In this document: positions 16,449-24,640 of the stretch, in pieces
How the letters are laid out: every line of letters begins with the position of its first letter
Position numbering within the stretch: the stretch's first letter is position 1
Assembly (NCBI GenBank): GCA_900546915.1
Contig: UREY01000004.1
Location: forward strand, 1 to 64,000
Source of the DNA: an uncultured Eubacteriales bacterium
Lineage (GTDB): Bacteria; Bacillota; Clostridia; Oscillospirales; Oscillospiraceae
Length of the DNA: 64,000 nucleotides
Direction: 5' to 3'
The notes under the pieces: generated by a model
Seen by the model: the letters and a program-made list of their open reading frames with translations, nothing else
The model's database searches: none
What the model was told of the DNA's origin: nothing
Made by a program: the position numbers and the translations under genes

Positions 16449-16479
16449 AGTATAATCCCTCCTGTAACGGGAGAGTCAA
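16449..16479 (-). promoter_or_regulatory. MerR-type promoter of MATE gene
   Basis: Minus strand: TTGACT (16479-16474), 19-bp spacer, TATACT (16454-16449). The spacer dyad CTCCCGT-T-ACAGGAG has one mismatch and matches the operator in front of the siderophore operon at 13 of 15 positions. Confidence 0.87.
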
Positions 16480-16488
16480 GGAGGCAAT

Positions 16489-17298
16489 ATGGGAAAGAAG
16501 GAGACGCTGCTTTCCATCGGTGACTTTTCAAAAGTGACCGGCGTGAGCATAAAAGCCCTTAGGTATTATGATGAAGCCGGCATTCTGACGCCGGCCTTTG
16601 TGGATTCCAATTCGGGATACCGCTATTACGCGTTCTCTCAAAAGGCGATTGTAGATGCCGTACAGTTTTGTGTGGAACTGGGGATTCCGCTGAAACAATT
16701 TCCGGAATACACCAATGAACCGGTTTCTTGGATTCGGTATGCTGATTTGGTTGAGCGGGGAGAAGAGATTGTTCAGGGGAAAATCAAAACCCTGCAGGAG
16801 CATCTCGCATTGCTCAAACAGATGCGAAAAGAAATTCAACGGGCTGAAAGCAGCTGTCAAAGTAGCCTGCCGGCGCGATATTGCCTACCGGCCCGAGACT
16901 GTTGGATTGTCCCCTATGCGGGCAGGCAATCCTGCGAAGAATCCGGTCGGCTTACGAACAAAGTCATTTTGGACATTTATCACCACGGCATGCGTTTGGG
17001 AAACACAGGCGGCCTGCTGCTTCTGCGGCATCAGGGAAGGTGGCAACAGTTTCTGTTTGTTGATGTTCAGAAACCTGCAGGAAAATTATATAAATATCCG
17101 CAGCTTGTTCATATCCCGCAAGGAGTGTACCTCTGCAAAAAAGTGGATCACAGCGATATGGGGCAGGTGTGGGATTGGAGTAAGCCCTTTGTGACGGAAG
17201 ACCATATTCAGCTGGTGCTTGAAACCGAATTATTTGTAGGAAATTACCGCTTTTCCGCTCCCGTATTAGAACAAAGATGCCTTTTGATTGAAAGGTAA
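16489..17298 (+). CDS. MerR family transcriptional regulator with effector-binding domain
   Basis: Ligand-responsive activator. The N-terminal winged helix (residues 8-75) has the family pattern SIGDFSKVTGVSIKALRYYDEAGIL and GYRYY. A dimerisation helix (about 80-120) follows, then a C-terminal GyrI/BmrR-like ligand domain (about 125-269). It is divergent from a MATE exporter, and two operators with the 19-bp spacer geometry flank that exporter gene. The simplest reading is one regulator activating both export and siderophore import in response to the same compound. AGGAGG precedes the ATG. Confidence 0.9.
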   Translation: MGKKETLLSIGDFSKVTGVSIKALRYYDEAGILTPAFVDSNSGYRYYAFSQKAIVDAVQFCVELGIPLKQFPEYTNEPVSWIRYADLVERGEEIVQGKIKTLQEHLALLKQMRKEIQRAESSCQSSLPARYCLPARDCWIVPYAGRQSCEESGRLTNKVILDIYHHGMRLGNTGGLLLLRHQGRWQQFLFVDVQKPAGKLYKYPQLVHIPQGVYLCKKVDHSDMGQVWDWSKPFVTEDHIQLVLETELFVGNYRFSAPVLEQRCLLIER

Positions 17299-17415
17299 GC
17301 AACGGTATTACCCGGGCAAAGAGCGCCACGGGCATAGCCGGATTGTATTTTGCCGACTTTTTGTTTTTAAAGGGAAAAGGGAACGCTACGGTTTGGTAAA
17401 TTCTATTGCCGCTGA

Positions 17416-17444
17416 TTGACAATTGTACGCTTGCAGGGTATAAT
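17416..17444 (+). promoter_or_regulatory. consensus promoter of NifU-like/GGGtGRT pair
   Basis: TTGACA (17416-17421), 17-bp spacer, TATAAT (17439-17444): a perfect housekeeping promoter. The leader of about 80 nt contains a GC hairpin (about 17486-17506). Confidence 0.9.
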
Positions 17445-17530
17445 ATAGATGGGAATTATGGGATTCCCCCCAGGGATTCTACGTTGGGCCGGGTGTTGAC
17501 CCCGGCCTTGGAAAAGAAAGGAATATTGCC

Positions 17531-18223
17531 ATGATTTACTCAGCAGAAGTGCAACACATGTGCTCCGTGGCCAAGGGCGCATATCACGGCCCGGCTCCCA
17601 TTCCCGAGGAGGGCAAATGGGTGCAGGCCAAGGAAATTCGGGACATCAGCGGCTTTACCCACGGCGTGGGCTGGTGCGCACCCCAGCAGGGCGCCTGCAA
17701 GCTGACCCTGAACGTGAAAGAGGGCGTCATTGAAGAGGCCTTGGTAGAGACCATCGGCTGCTCCGGTATGACCCATTCCGCCGCAATGGCTGCGGAAATC
17801 CTCATCGGCAAGACCATTTTGGAGGCTTTGAATACCGACCTGGTGTGCGACGCCATCAACACCGCCATGCGGGAGCTGTTCCTGCAGATCGTCTATGGCC
17901 GCAGCCAGTCCGCATTTTCTGAGGACGGCCTGGCCGTGGGCGCTTCGCTGGAGGATTTGGGCAAGGGTCTGCGGAGCCAGGTGGGCACCATGTTTGCCAC
18001 CCGGTCCAAGGGACCCCGCTATCTGGAAATGGCCGAAGGCTATGTGACCCGGCTCGCCCTGAACAGCGATGATCTGATTACCGGATATGAGTTTGTGAAT
18101 TTGGGCAAGATGATGGAATTCATCAAAAAGGGCGACGATGCCAACCAGGCGCTGGAGAAGGCAAAGGGCCACTACGGCCAGTTCGACCAGGCCGTGAAGT
18201 ATATTGACCCCCGTCAGGAATAA
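17531..18223 (+). CDS. NifU-like iron-sulfur cluster scaffold family protein
   Basis: 230 residues with resemblance to the IscU/NifU N-terminal scaffold fold: GWCAPQQGACKLTLNVKEGVIEEALVETIGCSGMTHSAAMAAEILIGK contains two of the expected cysteines (WCAPQQGAC and IGCSG regions) and the hydrophobic core pattern. A longer C-terminal half, ending DQAVKYIDPRQE, is not part of classical IscU. It always seems to accompany the next gene in anaerobes, from my recollection of the family. No cysteine desulfurase is adjacent, so a housekeeping ISC role is doubtful. Strong promoter suggests abundant expression. Confidence 0.75.
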   Translation: MIYSAEVQHMCSVAKGAYHGPAPIPEEGKWVQAKEIRDISGFTHGVGWCAPQQGACKLTLNVKEGVIEEALVETIGCSGMTHSAAMAAEILIGKTILEALNTDLVCDAINTAMRELFLQIVYGRSQSAFSEDGLAVGASLEDLGKGLRSQVGTMFATRSKGPRYLEMAEGYVTRLALNSDDLITGYEFVNLGKMMEFIKKGDDANQALEKAKGHYGQFDQAVKYIDPRQE

Positions 18224-18238
18224 GAGGAGGACAGCACA

Positions 18239-19240
18239 ATGGCTTTGTTTGAAAGTTACGAAAGAAAAATCGACAAAATAAACGGCGTCCTCGCTCAGTA
18301 CGGCATCTCTTCCGTGGAGGAATGCAGAACCATTTGCGAGGAAAAGGGCTTCGATCCCTATAGCATCACCAAGAATATCCAGCCCATTTGCTTTGAAGAC
18401 GCCGCCTGGGCCTATACCGTAGGCGCTGCCATTGCCATCCGGAAGGGTGTGAAGACGGCTGCCGAGGCTGCCGAGGCCATCGGCATTGGCCTGCAGGCGT
18501 TCTGCATCCCCGGCTCCGTGGCCGAGGACCGGAAGGTCGGCCTGGGCCACGGCAACCTGGGCGCCATGCTTTTGCGGGATGAGACCAAGTGCTTTGCCTT
18601 TCTGGCCGGTCACGAATCCTTTGCTGCGGCCGAAGGCGCCATTGGAATCGCCCGGTCTGCCAACCGGGCCCGGAAGGAGCCGCTGCGGGTCATCCTCAAC
18701 GGTCTGGGCAAGGATGCCGCCCAGATCATCAGCCGGATCAACGGCTTCACCTATGTGCAGACTCAGTTCGACTACTACACCGGCGCCTTAAAGGTGGTAA
18801 AGGAGTACCGGTATTCCGACGGCGAGCGGGCTGCGGTTCGCTGCTACGGCGCCGACGACGTCCGGGAGGGTGTGGCCATTATGCACCACGAGGGCGTGGA
18901 TGTATCCATCACCGGCAACTCCACCAACCCCACCCGGTTCCAGCATCCCGTGGCCGGCACCTATAAGAAAGAGTGTGTGGAGCAGGGCAAGAAGTACTTC
19001 TCCGTGGCTTCCGGCGGCGGTACGGGCCGGACCCTGCACCCCGACAACATGGCTGCCGGTCCGGCCTCCTACGGGATGACCGACACCATGGGCCGGATGC
19101 ACAGCGACGCTCAGTTTGCCGGTTCCTCCTCGGTTCCGGCCCATGTGGAGATGATGGGCTTCCTGGGCATGGGCAACAACCCCATGGTCGGCGCAACGGT
19201 TTCGGTCGCCGTGGCGGTGGAAGAAGCGCTGAAAGGCTGA
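18239..19240 (+). CDS. GGGtGRT family protein
   Basis: 333-residue member of the family named for its GGGTGRT motif, here at about residues 258-264 (SVASGGGTGRTLHP). Also visible are GLGHGNLGAMLL and a glycine-rich C-terminus with GMGNNPMVGATVSVAVAVEEA. The function of the family is not established. It follows the NifU-like gene by 15 bp with its own GAGGAGG site and shares its strong promoter; a terminator comes right after. The pair is therefore a compact two-gene operon, plausibly one enzyme or Fe-S-dependent complex. Confidence 0.85.
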   Translation: MALFESYERKIDKINGVLAQYGISSVEECRTICEEKGFDPYSITKNIQPICFEDAAWAYTVGAAIAIRKGVKTAAEAAEAIGIGLQAFCIPGSVAEDRKVGLGHGNLGAMLLRDETKCFAFLAGHESFAAAEGAIGIARSANRARKEPLRVILNGLGKDAAQIISRINGFTYVQTQFDYYTGALKVVKEYRYSDGERAAVRCYGADDVREGVAIMHHEGVDVSITGNSTNPTRFQHPVAGTYKKECVEQGKKYFSVASGGGTGRTLHPDNMAAGPASYGMTDTMGRMHSDAQFAGSSSVPAHVEMMGFLGMGNNPMVGATVSVAVAVEEALKG

Positions 19241-19254
19241 TTTGAAACGGACGA

Positions 19255-19291
19255 TTCGCCCCTTTTGCATTGGCAAAAGGGGCGAAATTGT
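19255..19291 (+). terminator. terminator after GGGtGRT gene
   Basis: Perfect 14-bp stem (19255-19268 with 19273-19286), 4-nt loop, followed by a short ATTGTT stretch. The weak T-run lowers certainty, but stem strength and position support termination. Confidence 0.7.
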
Positions 19292-19322
19292 TCGGATCCC
19301 GGTCATTTGGGAGGTACAAGAA

Positions 19323-19757
19323 ATGGTTTATCAAGCAGGCACGGCCGATTTAGATGCCTTGGCGACTCTGGCGGCTCTTTTGTGGGACAGCCACAGCGTG
19401 CCGGAGCTGCGGAAGGAATTTGCCGCAGTCATAGAGGGAGGAGACGGCGCTTTTTTCCTGAAAACCCATGGCGGAGCGCCGGTTGGCTTTGCCCAATGTC
19501 AGTTACGACGGGATTATGTAGAAGGGACCCGGAGCAGTCCCGTGGGATACCTGGAGGGTATTTTTGTCCGGGAAGCATATCGCCGTCGCGGCTTTGCCGG
19601 GGAGCTTTTGGCAGCCTGTGAAGGCTGGGCGCGGTCCCGGGGCTGTACCGAGTTTGCCAGCGATTGCGAGCTGAGCAACGCCTGCAGTCTGGCGTTTCAC
19701 CTGTGCGCGGGGTTTTCAGAGACTAACCGGATCATCTGCTTTGCCAAGAAGGTGTAA
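19323..19757 (+). CDS. AAC(6')-like GNAT acetyltransferase
   Basis: GNAT-fold N-acetyltransferase of 144 residues. SSPVGYLEGIFVREAYRRRG (acetyl-CoA site), AACEGWARSRGCTEFASDCELSN and the HLCAGFSETNRIICFAKK ending follow the pattern of aminoglycoside 6'-N-acetyltransferases of the AAC(6')-Ig/-Ih group. Whether it modifies aminoglycosides in this host is not shown; anaerobes are poorly susceptible to these drugs anyway. The ATG at 19323 has GGGAGG upstream. It stands alone between two terminators, not in an integron or mobile cassette. Confidence 0.78.
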   Translation: MVYQAGTADLDALATLAALLWDSHSVPELRKEFAAVIEGGDGAFFLKTHGGAPVGFAQCQLRRDYVEGTRSSPVGYLEGIFVREAYRRRGFAGELLAACEGWARSRGCTEFASDCELSNACSLAFHLCAGFSETNRIICFAKKV

Positions 19758-20003
19758 TTGGCATTTTCCATATGCCGCACGCTTTCGTTGGAAGACGGGA
19801 GATAGATTGCGCCATTTTACGAGGGGCAGTTTGCAGGTAAGTGCTGCGCAGTTTGCCGAAAGGCCGGTGGCGCTTTGCTCCCAGTTCGCAGGGCATGGGT
19901 TCCAGTTACCTTTTGTAGAAATTGTATCAAGAGCATGGCTGCAGCGGAAATGGGATTCCGCCGCAGCCCCAAATTGTGACCTTCCTCCACTTGCCTTGCC
20001 GGA

Positions 20004-20231
20004 TTACAGCTCTGTAAAGGTGAGACGTTGGTGAATGTTGCCGGTGTAAACATCAAAGACCAAGCTCTCCCCGGCCTGACTTTGTTCGATTCGGAGCTTC
20101 TTCTCCAGATGAAATTGCTGGTGTACATAGGCGGCGGGGTCTGACAGAGAGAGTTCTTTTACTGAGGTTTGGGCGTGCTGGTCGCCGGAGCAGGGATTAA
20201 AACGCTCCCAGATCAGTTCATATTCCTTCAT
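20004..20231 (-). CDS. small conserved-looking hypothetical protein (75 aa)
   Basis: 75-residue soluble, acidic-to-neutral protein with a single cysteine (FNPCSGDQ). AAGGAG sits 7 bp upstream of the ATG, which supports a real gene. No domain is recognised. It runs divergently from tex and convergently to the acetyltransferase gene. The large in-frame extension upstream is non-coding shadow of tex. Confidence 0.6.
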   Translation of the reverse strand: MKEYELIWERFNPCSGDQHAQTSVKELSLSDPAAYVHQQFHLEKKLRIEQSQAGESLVFDVYTGNIHQRLTFTEL

Positions 20232-20395
20232 AACGGTCGCTCCTTCTTTTTCTTTTAGGATACCACAAGGGTTTCGGAAAACGCAAGGGAGAAAATGGAA
20301 AATTCCTTTGAGATATGCCGGAGCGGGAAGGCTTTCCCAATGATTCTGCACCCGGCGTGAGCGCTTTGCGCAGGGGGCGGGGACAGGAAATGGGC

Positions 20396-20423
20396 TTGCC
20401 AGTTTCTGGTTTTGTGGTACAAT
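20396..20423 (+). promoter_or_regulatory. tex promoter
   Basis: TTGCCA (20396-20401), 16-bp spacer, TACAAT (20418-20423), about 50 bp before the tex start. Confidence 0.6.
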
Positions 20424-20471
20424 AAAAGAAAAAGGAAAGACGATCCAGGATTTGGGAGAAAGGATGAAAAG

Positions 20472-22622
20472 ATGGACGCAATCGTGCAGACGTTGGCCCG
20501 GGAGTTGGGGCAACGGGAGGACTATGTGGACCATGTGGTGCAGCTGCTGGAGGAGGGGAACACCATTCCGTTCATTGCCCGGTACCGGAAGGAACTCCAC
20601 GGGGCCATGGATGATACGACGCTGCGAAACCTGGAGACGAGGCTGAAGTACCTGCAAAATCTGCAGGCGCGCCGGGAAGAGGTGCTCCGCTCTGTAGAAA
20701 CCCTGGGTAAGCTGACGCCGGAGCTGCAGAGGGCCGTGGAATCTGCCGGGACTTTGGCAGAGGTGGAGGATCTGTACCGGCCCTACCGGCCGAAGCGTCG
20801 GACGCGGGCCACTGTGGCGCGGGAGAAGGGGCTGGAGCCCTTGGCGGCGGAGCTGAACCGGCAAGACGGCCGGGACCCCGCCGTTTTGGCAGCGGCGTAT
20901 TGCAACGCCGAGCTGGGAGTGGAGACGGTGGAGGAGGCTCTGGCCGGGGCGTCGGATATCCTTGCCGAGGAGATTTCCGATGACGCTGCCATCCGTCAGG
21001 CCCTCCGGCAGCTGATGGCCAAGCGCGCCGTTCTCACCTCTCGGGCGGCCGATCCGGAGAAGGACAGCGTGTACCGGCTGTACTATGCGTTTTCCAGTCC
21101 GGTCGCCCGGCTGCAGGACCATCAGATTTTGGCCCTGAATCGGGGCGAGAAAGAGGGCTTTTTGAAAATCTCTCTGGCGCTGCCCGGGGCGGAGGGACAG
21201 GCGCTGGTGTGCCGCCACGCTCTGAAGCCGGGCAGGACGGTGTCTCAGTTTGTCAAGGCGGCGGCCGAGGACGCCTATACCCGGCTGATCGCCCCGGCGG
21301 CGGAGCGCGAGCTGCGCGGCAGCCTCACGGACCGGGCTTCGGAAGGAGCTATCCGAAACTTTTCCCTGAATTTAAAGCCCCTGCTGCTCCAGCCCCCGGT
21401 GCGGGGTGCGGTCACAATGGGCTTGGATCCCGGGTACCGGAACGGATGCAAGGTGGCGGTGGTGGATCCCACGGGGCGGGTTCTGGACACAGCGGTGGTA
21501 TACCCCACGTTTTCCCGGCAAAAGGAACAGGAGGCGCAAAAGACGCTTTTGGATTTGATCCGCCGGTATGCGGTCAGGCACATCGCCATTGGTAACGGTA
21601 CGGCCTCCCGGGAGACGGAAAGGATGACGGCGGAAATGCTGCGCCAGGCCCCGGGGGTCAGCTATGCCGTTGTGAGCGAGGCCGGAGCCTCGGTCTACTC
21701 CGCTTCTCCTTTGGCGGCGGAGGAGTTCCCCATGTATGATGTGAACCTCCGCTCCGCCGTGTCCATTGCCCGGCGCCTGCAGGACCCGTTGGCGGAGCTG
21801 GTGAAAATAGAGCCCCAGGCCATTGGCGTGGGCCAGTACCAGCACGATATGCCCCAAAAGCGGCTGACCGAGGCCCTAGAAGCCGTGGTGGAGGATTGCG
21901 TCAACGCCGTGGGAGTGGATGTCAACACCGCTTCTGCCAGCCTCCTGCGACAGGTGGCGGGCTTGCACGCCGCCACGGCCCAAAATATCGTGACCTACCG
22001 GGAGGTCCACGGCCCCTTTACGGCACGGGAGCAGCTGCGGAAAGTCCCAAAGCTGGGGCCTAAGGCGTACCAGCAATGCGCCGGATTTCTCCGCGTGCCG
22101 GAGAGCTCCGAGCTGTTGGATCACACAGGGGTGCATCCGGAGTCTTATCCCGCCGCCCGGAAGCTGTTGGCTCTGTTGGGCTTTGGCGAGGGGAAAGACC
22201 GGACGGGGCTTGCCCAAAAGGCGGAGGCTCTGGGGTGGGAACAGGCTGCCGAGGCCTGCGGAGTGGGCGTACCCACCCTCCGGGACATCGCGCGGGAGCT
22301 GGAAAAGCCGGGCCGGGACCCGAGAGATGAGCTCTCTGCCCCGGTGCTGCGCCGGGATGTGATGGAACTGAAGGACCTAAAGCCCGGGATGCTACTCACA
22401 GGGACGGTGCGCAATGTGATAGACTTCGGCGTTTTTGTGGACATCGGCGTTCATCAGGACGGTTTGGTGCATATCTCCCAAGTGACGGACCAATTCATCC
22501 GGCATCCGTCTCAGGTGGTGCGCGTGGGAGACGTGGTGCAGGTGGCAGTGTTGGAGGTGGACCCCAAACGGGGCCGGATTTGTCTGACGATGCGGAATTT
22601 GCCGAAGGAGGCAAAAGCATGA
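20472..22622 (+). CDS. tex: Tex family S1 RNA-binding transcription accessory protein
   Basis: 716-residue nucleic-acid-binding factor linked to RNA polymerase function. Domains in order: helical N-terminal region (about 1-300, with GNTIPFIARYRKELHGAMDD), YqgF/RNase H-like domain (about 320-450, MGLDPGYRNGCKVAVVD), helix-hairpin-helix region (about 490-560, VDVNTASASLLRQVAGL), and C-terminal S1 domain (about 640-710, GTVRNVIDFGVFVDIGVHQDGLVHIS). AAAGGA precedes the ATG at 20472. Its stop overlaps the start of birA (ATGA), so the two are co-transcribed and probably translationally coupled. Confidence 0.95.
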   Translation: MDAIVQTLARELGQREDYVDHVVQLLEEGNTIPFIARYRKELHGAMDDTTLRNLETRLKYLQNLQARREEVLRSVETLGKLTPELQRAVESAGTLAEVEDLYRPYRPKRRTRATVAREKGLEPLAAELNRQDGRDPAVLAAAYCNAELGVETVEEALAGASDILAEEISDDAAIRQALRQLMAKRAVLTSRAADPEKDSVYRLYYAFSSPVARLQDHQILALNRGEKEGFLKISLALPGAEGQALVCRHALKPGRTVSQFVKAAAEDAYTRLIAPAAERELRGSLTDRASEGAIRNFSLNLKPLLLQPPVRGAVTMGLDPGYRNGCKVAVVDPTGRVLDTAVVYPTFSRQKEQEAQKTLLDLIRRYAVRHIAIGNGTASRETERMTAEMLRQAPGVSYAVVSEAGASVYSASPLAAEEFPMYDVNLRSAVSIARRLQDPLAELVKIEPQAIGVGQYQHDMPQKRLTEALEAVVEDCVNAVGVDVNTASASLLRQVAGLHAATAQNIVTYREVHGPFTAREQLRKVPKLGPKAYQQCAGFLRVPESSELLDHTGVHPESYPAARKLLALLGFGEGKDRTGLAQKAEALGWEQAAEACGVGVPTLRDIARELEKPGRDPRDELSAPVLRRDVMELKDLKPGMLLTGTVRNVIDFGVFVDIGVHQDGLVHISQVTDQFIRHPSQVVRVGDVVQVAVLEVDPKRGRICLTMRNLPKEAKA

Positions 22623-23602
22623 AGGATCAAATTTTACAGCTTCTGCGGTCGGAAGAGGGGTATCTGTCCGGTCAGGAGATGAGTACGCGGTTGGGCATTT
22701 CCCGGGCGGCCGTTTGGAAGGCGGTGGAGGCCCTTCGAAAGGAGGGTTATGCCATAGATTCTGCGCCCAACCGGGGCTACCGCTTGGCCGCCCCCACGGA
22801 CCGCCTCTCCGCCCGAGAGATCACAGCCCGGCTGTCGGGGCACCCCTGGGCCGGATTGGTGCAGGTTTTGGACACGGTGGATTCCACCAACAATTTGGCC
22901 AAGGCCTTGGCGGTACAGGGCGCCCCGGCGGGCACGGTTCTGGTGGCCGACTGTCAAACAGGCGGCCGGGGAAGGCTGGGCCGGAGCTTTTCCTCCCCGC
23001 CGGGGCTGGGGGTATACCTGTCCGTCATTCTGCGGCCGGAAGCCCCCCCTCCGGCCCTGATGCATTTGACCTGTGCGGTGGCGGAGGTGCTCTGCGATGG
23101 GGTGGAGGCTGCATCCGGCCTGCGTCCCGGAATTAAATGGACCAACGATTTGGTTTCCGGCGGAAGGAAATTGGCGGGTATTCTGACGGAGCTGTCCCTG
23201 GAGGCTGAGAGCGGCCATGTGCAGTATGCAGTGGTAGGCGCCGGGGTCAATTGCGGGCAGCGCTTGGAGGACTTTCTACCGGAGTTGCAGGAGAAAGCGG
23301 TTTCCTTGACCATGCTGACTGGAAAGCCTGTGGACCGGAATACCGTGGCCGCCGAGATGATCCGAAGCTTGAGCTGCCTGGCAGACGGGCTGGCGGAGAA
23401 CCGGGCTATGTGGATGGACCGGTATCGCCGGGATTGCGTGACCATTGGCCGGGCGGTCAGCGTGAGTCAGGCAGGAGAGAGCCGGTGGGGCCAGGCGGTG
23501 GGAGTGGACGACTGGGGCGCGCTCCTGGTGGATTTTGGACAGGGACCGCAGGCCGTGCAATCCGGCGAGGTCAGCATCCGGGGCATGTACGGTTATGTTT
23601 AA
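22619..23602 (+). CDS. birA: bifunctional biotin ligase / biotin operon repressor
   Basis: Attaches biotin to acceptor carboxyl-carrier proteins and, through its N-terminal winged helix (residues 1-60, LGISRAAVWKAVEALRKEGY), can repress biotin genes. The ligase domain has the biotin-AMP loop GGRGRLGRSF near residue 115 and the KWTNDL block near residue 180; a C-terminal SH3-like domain completes it. 327 residues is the normal size for the bifunctional type. The start is the ATG overlapping the tex stop. No biotin synthesis gene is nearby. Confidence 0.93.
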   Translation: MKDQILQLLRSEEGYLSGQEMSTRLGISRAAVWKAVEALRKEGYAIDSAPNRGYRLAAPTDRLSAREITARLSGHPWAGLVQVLDTVDSTNNLAKALAVQGAPAGTVLVADCQTGGRGRLGRSFSSPPGLGVYLSVILRPEAPPPALMHLTCAVAEVLCDGVEAASGLRPGIKWTNDLVSGGRKLAGILTELSLEAESGHVQYAVVGAGVNCGQRLEDFLPELQEKAVSLTMLTGKPVDRNTVAAEMIRSLSCLADGLAENRAMWMDRYRRDCVTIGRAVSVSQAGESRWGQAVGVDDWGALLVDFGQGPQAVQSGEVSIRGMYGYV

Positions 23603-23652
23603 TATGCCGTTGAAATGCAGATACAGCTTAAAATATCAGATAAGAAAGGAAC

Positions 23653-24180
23653 ATGAGTATGAACGAAGTCATGCAAACCATTTTGCAGCGGCGGAGCTGC
23701 AAGCAGTATTCAGATCGCCCGGTTCCGGAGGAGCTGCTGGACCAGGTGCTTCTGGCGGGGACCTGGGCGGCCAATGGGATGGGCCGCCAAGCAGGGCGAA
23801 TTGTGGCTCTGACCAAAAAGGAGGATGTGGCGGAGCTGGAACGGTTGAACGCGAAGGTTCTGGGCAACCCGGATGCCCACCCCTTTTACGGTGCGCCGGT
23901 GGTTCTGGCGGTGCTGGCCGATCCGGCGGTAAACACCGCAGTGGAGGACGGCAGCCTGATCATTGGAAATATGCTTTTGGCGGCGCAGTCTCTGGGATTG
24001 GGAGCCTGCTGGGTTCACCGGGCGCGGGAGGAATTTGCCGGGCCTGAGGGCAAAGCGCTGTTGGCCCGCTGGGGGATCCAAGGGGATTACATCGGCGTGG
24101 GCCACTGCATCTTGGGCTATGCCCAGGGACAGCCGCGGGCTGCAGCGCCCCGAAAAGAGGATTTTATCACAAAAGTTTAA
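23653..24180 (+). CDS. nitroreductase family protein
   Basis: FMN-dependent NAD(P)H oxidoreductase fold, 175 residues. RRSCKQYSDRPVPEELLDQVLLAGTWAANG is the usual FMN-binding start, and GACWVHRAREEF and IGVGHCILGYA complete the pattern. The start at 23653 follows AAGGAAC closely; a second ATG two codons later is possible. The physiological substrate is unknown. It lies 50 bp after birA and may share its transcript. Confidence 0.88.
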   Translation: MSMNEVMQTILQRRSCKQYSDRPVPEELLDQVLLAGTWAANGMGRQAGRIVALTKKEDVAELERLNAKVLGNPDAHPFYGAPVVLAVLADPAVNTAVEDGSLIIGNMLLAAQSLGLGACWVHRAREEFAGPEGKALLARWGIQGDYIGVGHCILGYAQGQPRAAAPRKEDFITKV

Positions 24181-24187
24181 TTTTGAG

Positions 24188-24216
24188 TTGCAAAACAGGC
24201 GAAATGGGGATATACT
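24188..24216 (+). promoter_or_regulatory. promoter of the 105-aa membrane protein gene
   Basis: TTGCAA (24188-24193), 17-bp spacer, TATACT (24211-24216), 40 bp upstream of the coding sequence. Confidence 0.75.
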
Positions 24217-24255
24217 AAAAAGCAACCAGTTATCAATTTGTTTGGAGGAAAACCT

Positions 24256-24573
24256 ATGAAGAACCTGTGGAAATTTGCGGCGGCTTTGGCCGTCATTGCC
24301 GGCGCTGTGGTGATCATTGCACGCTTTGGGGACAAGTTCCTGGCAAAGCTTCAGGGCCTGCGGGATCAGTGCTGCGGTGTCGGTGGCTGCACCTGCGGCG
24401 AGAGGCTGGCGGACATGGCCGGTGAAGCGGCCGATGCGGTGCACGAGGCTGTAGAAAACGCAACCGAAACGGCGCAGGATGTGGCCGGAGCGGTAAAGGA
24501 TGCCGTAGAGGACGCCGTGGAAACGGTGAAGGATACGGCGCAGCATGTAACGGAAGAGGACTTTGCTGATTGA
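24256..24573 (+). CDS. small membrane-anchored helical protein (105 aa)
   Basis: One N-terminal membrane helix (about residues 5-22) is followed by a cysteine cluster (CCGVGGCTCGE, residues 39-49) and a long Ala/Val/Glu/Asp-rich amphipathic helix with repeating DAVE(T/D)/DVAGAV units. The architecture resembles YtxH-type envelope stress proteins, but I cannot assign a function. GGAGG precedes the ATG. Own promoter and a very stable terminator make it a single-gene unit. Confidence 0.8.
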   Translation: MKNLWKFAAALAVIAGAVVIIARFGDKFLAKLQGLRDQCCGVGGCTCGERLADMAGEAADAVHEAVENATETAQDVAGAVKDAVEDAVETVKDTAQHVTEEDFAD

Positions 24574-24595
24574 AAGGTCCCATTGCAGAAAGCCC

Positions 24596-24640
24596 CATAC
24601 ACCGCACGCAGGAAATACTGCGTGCGGTGTATGATTTTGG
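24596..24640 (+). terminator. terminator of the 105-aa gene
   Basis: Perfect 16-bp stem (24596-24611 with 24618-24633), 6-nt loop, followed by ATTTTGG. It sits 23 bp after the stop codon. Confidence 0.75.
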
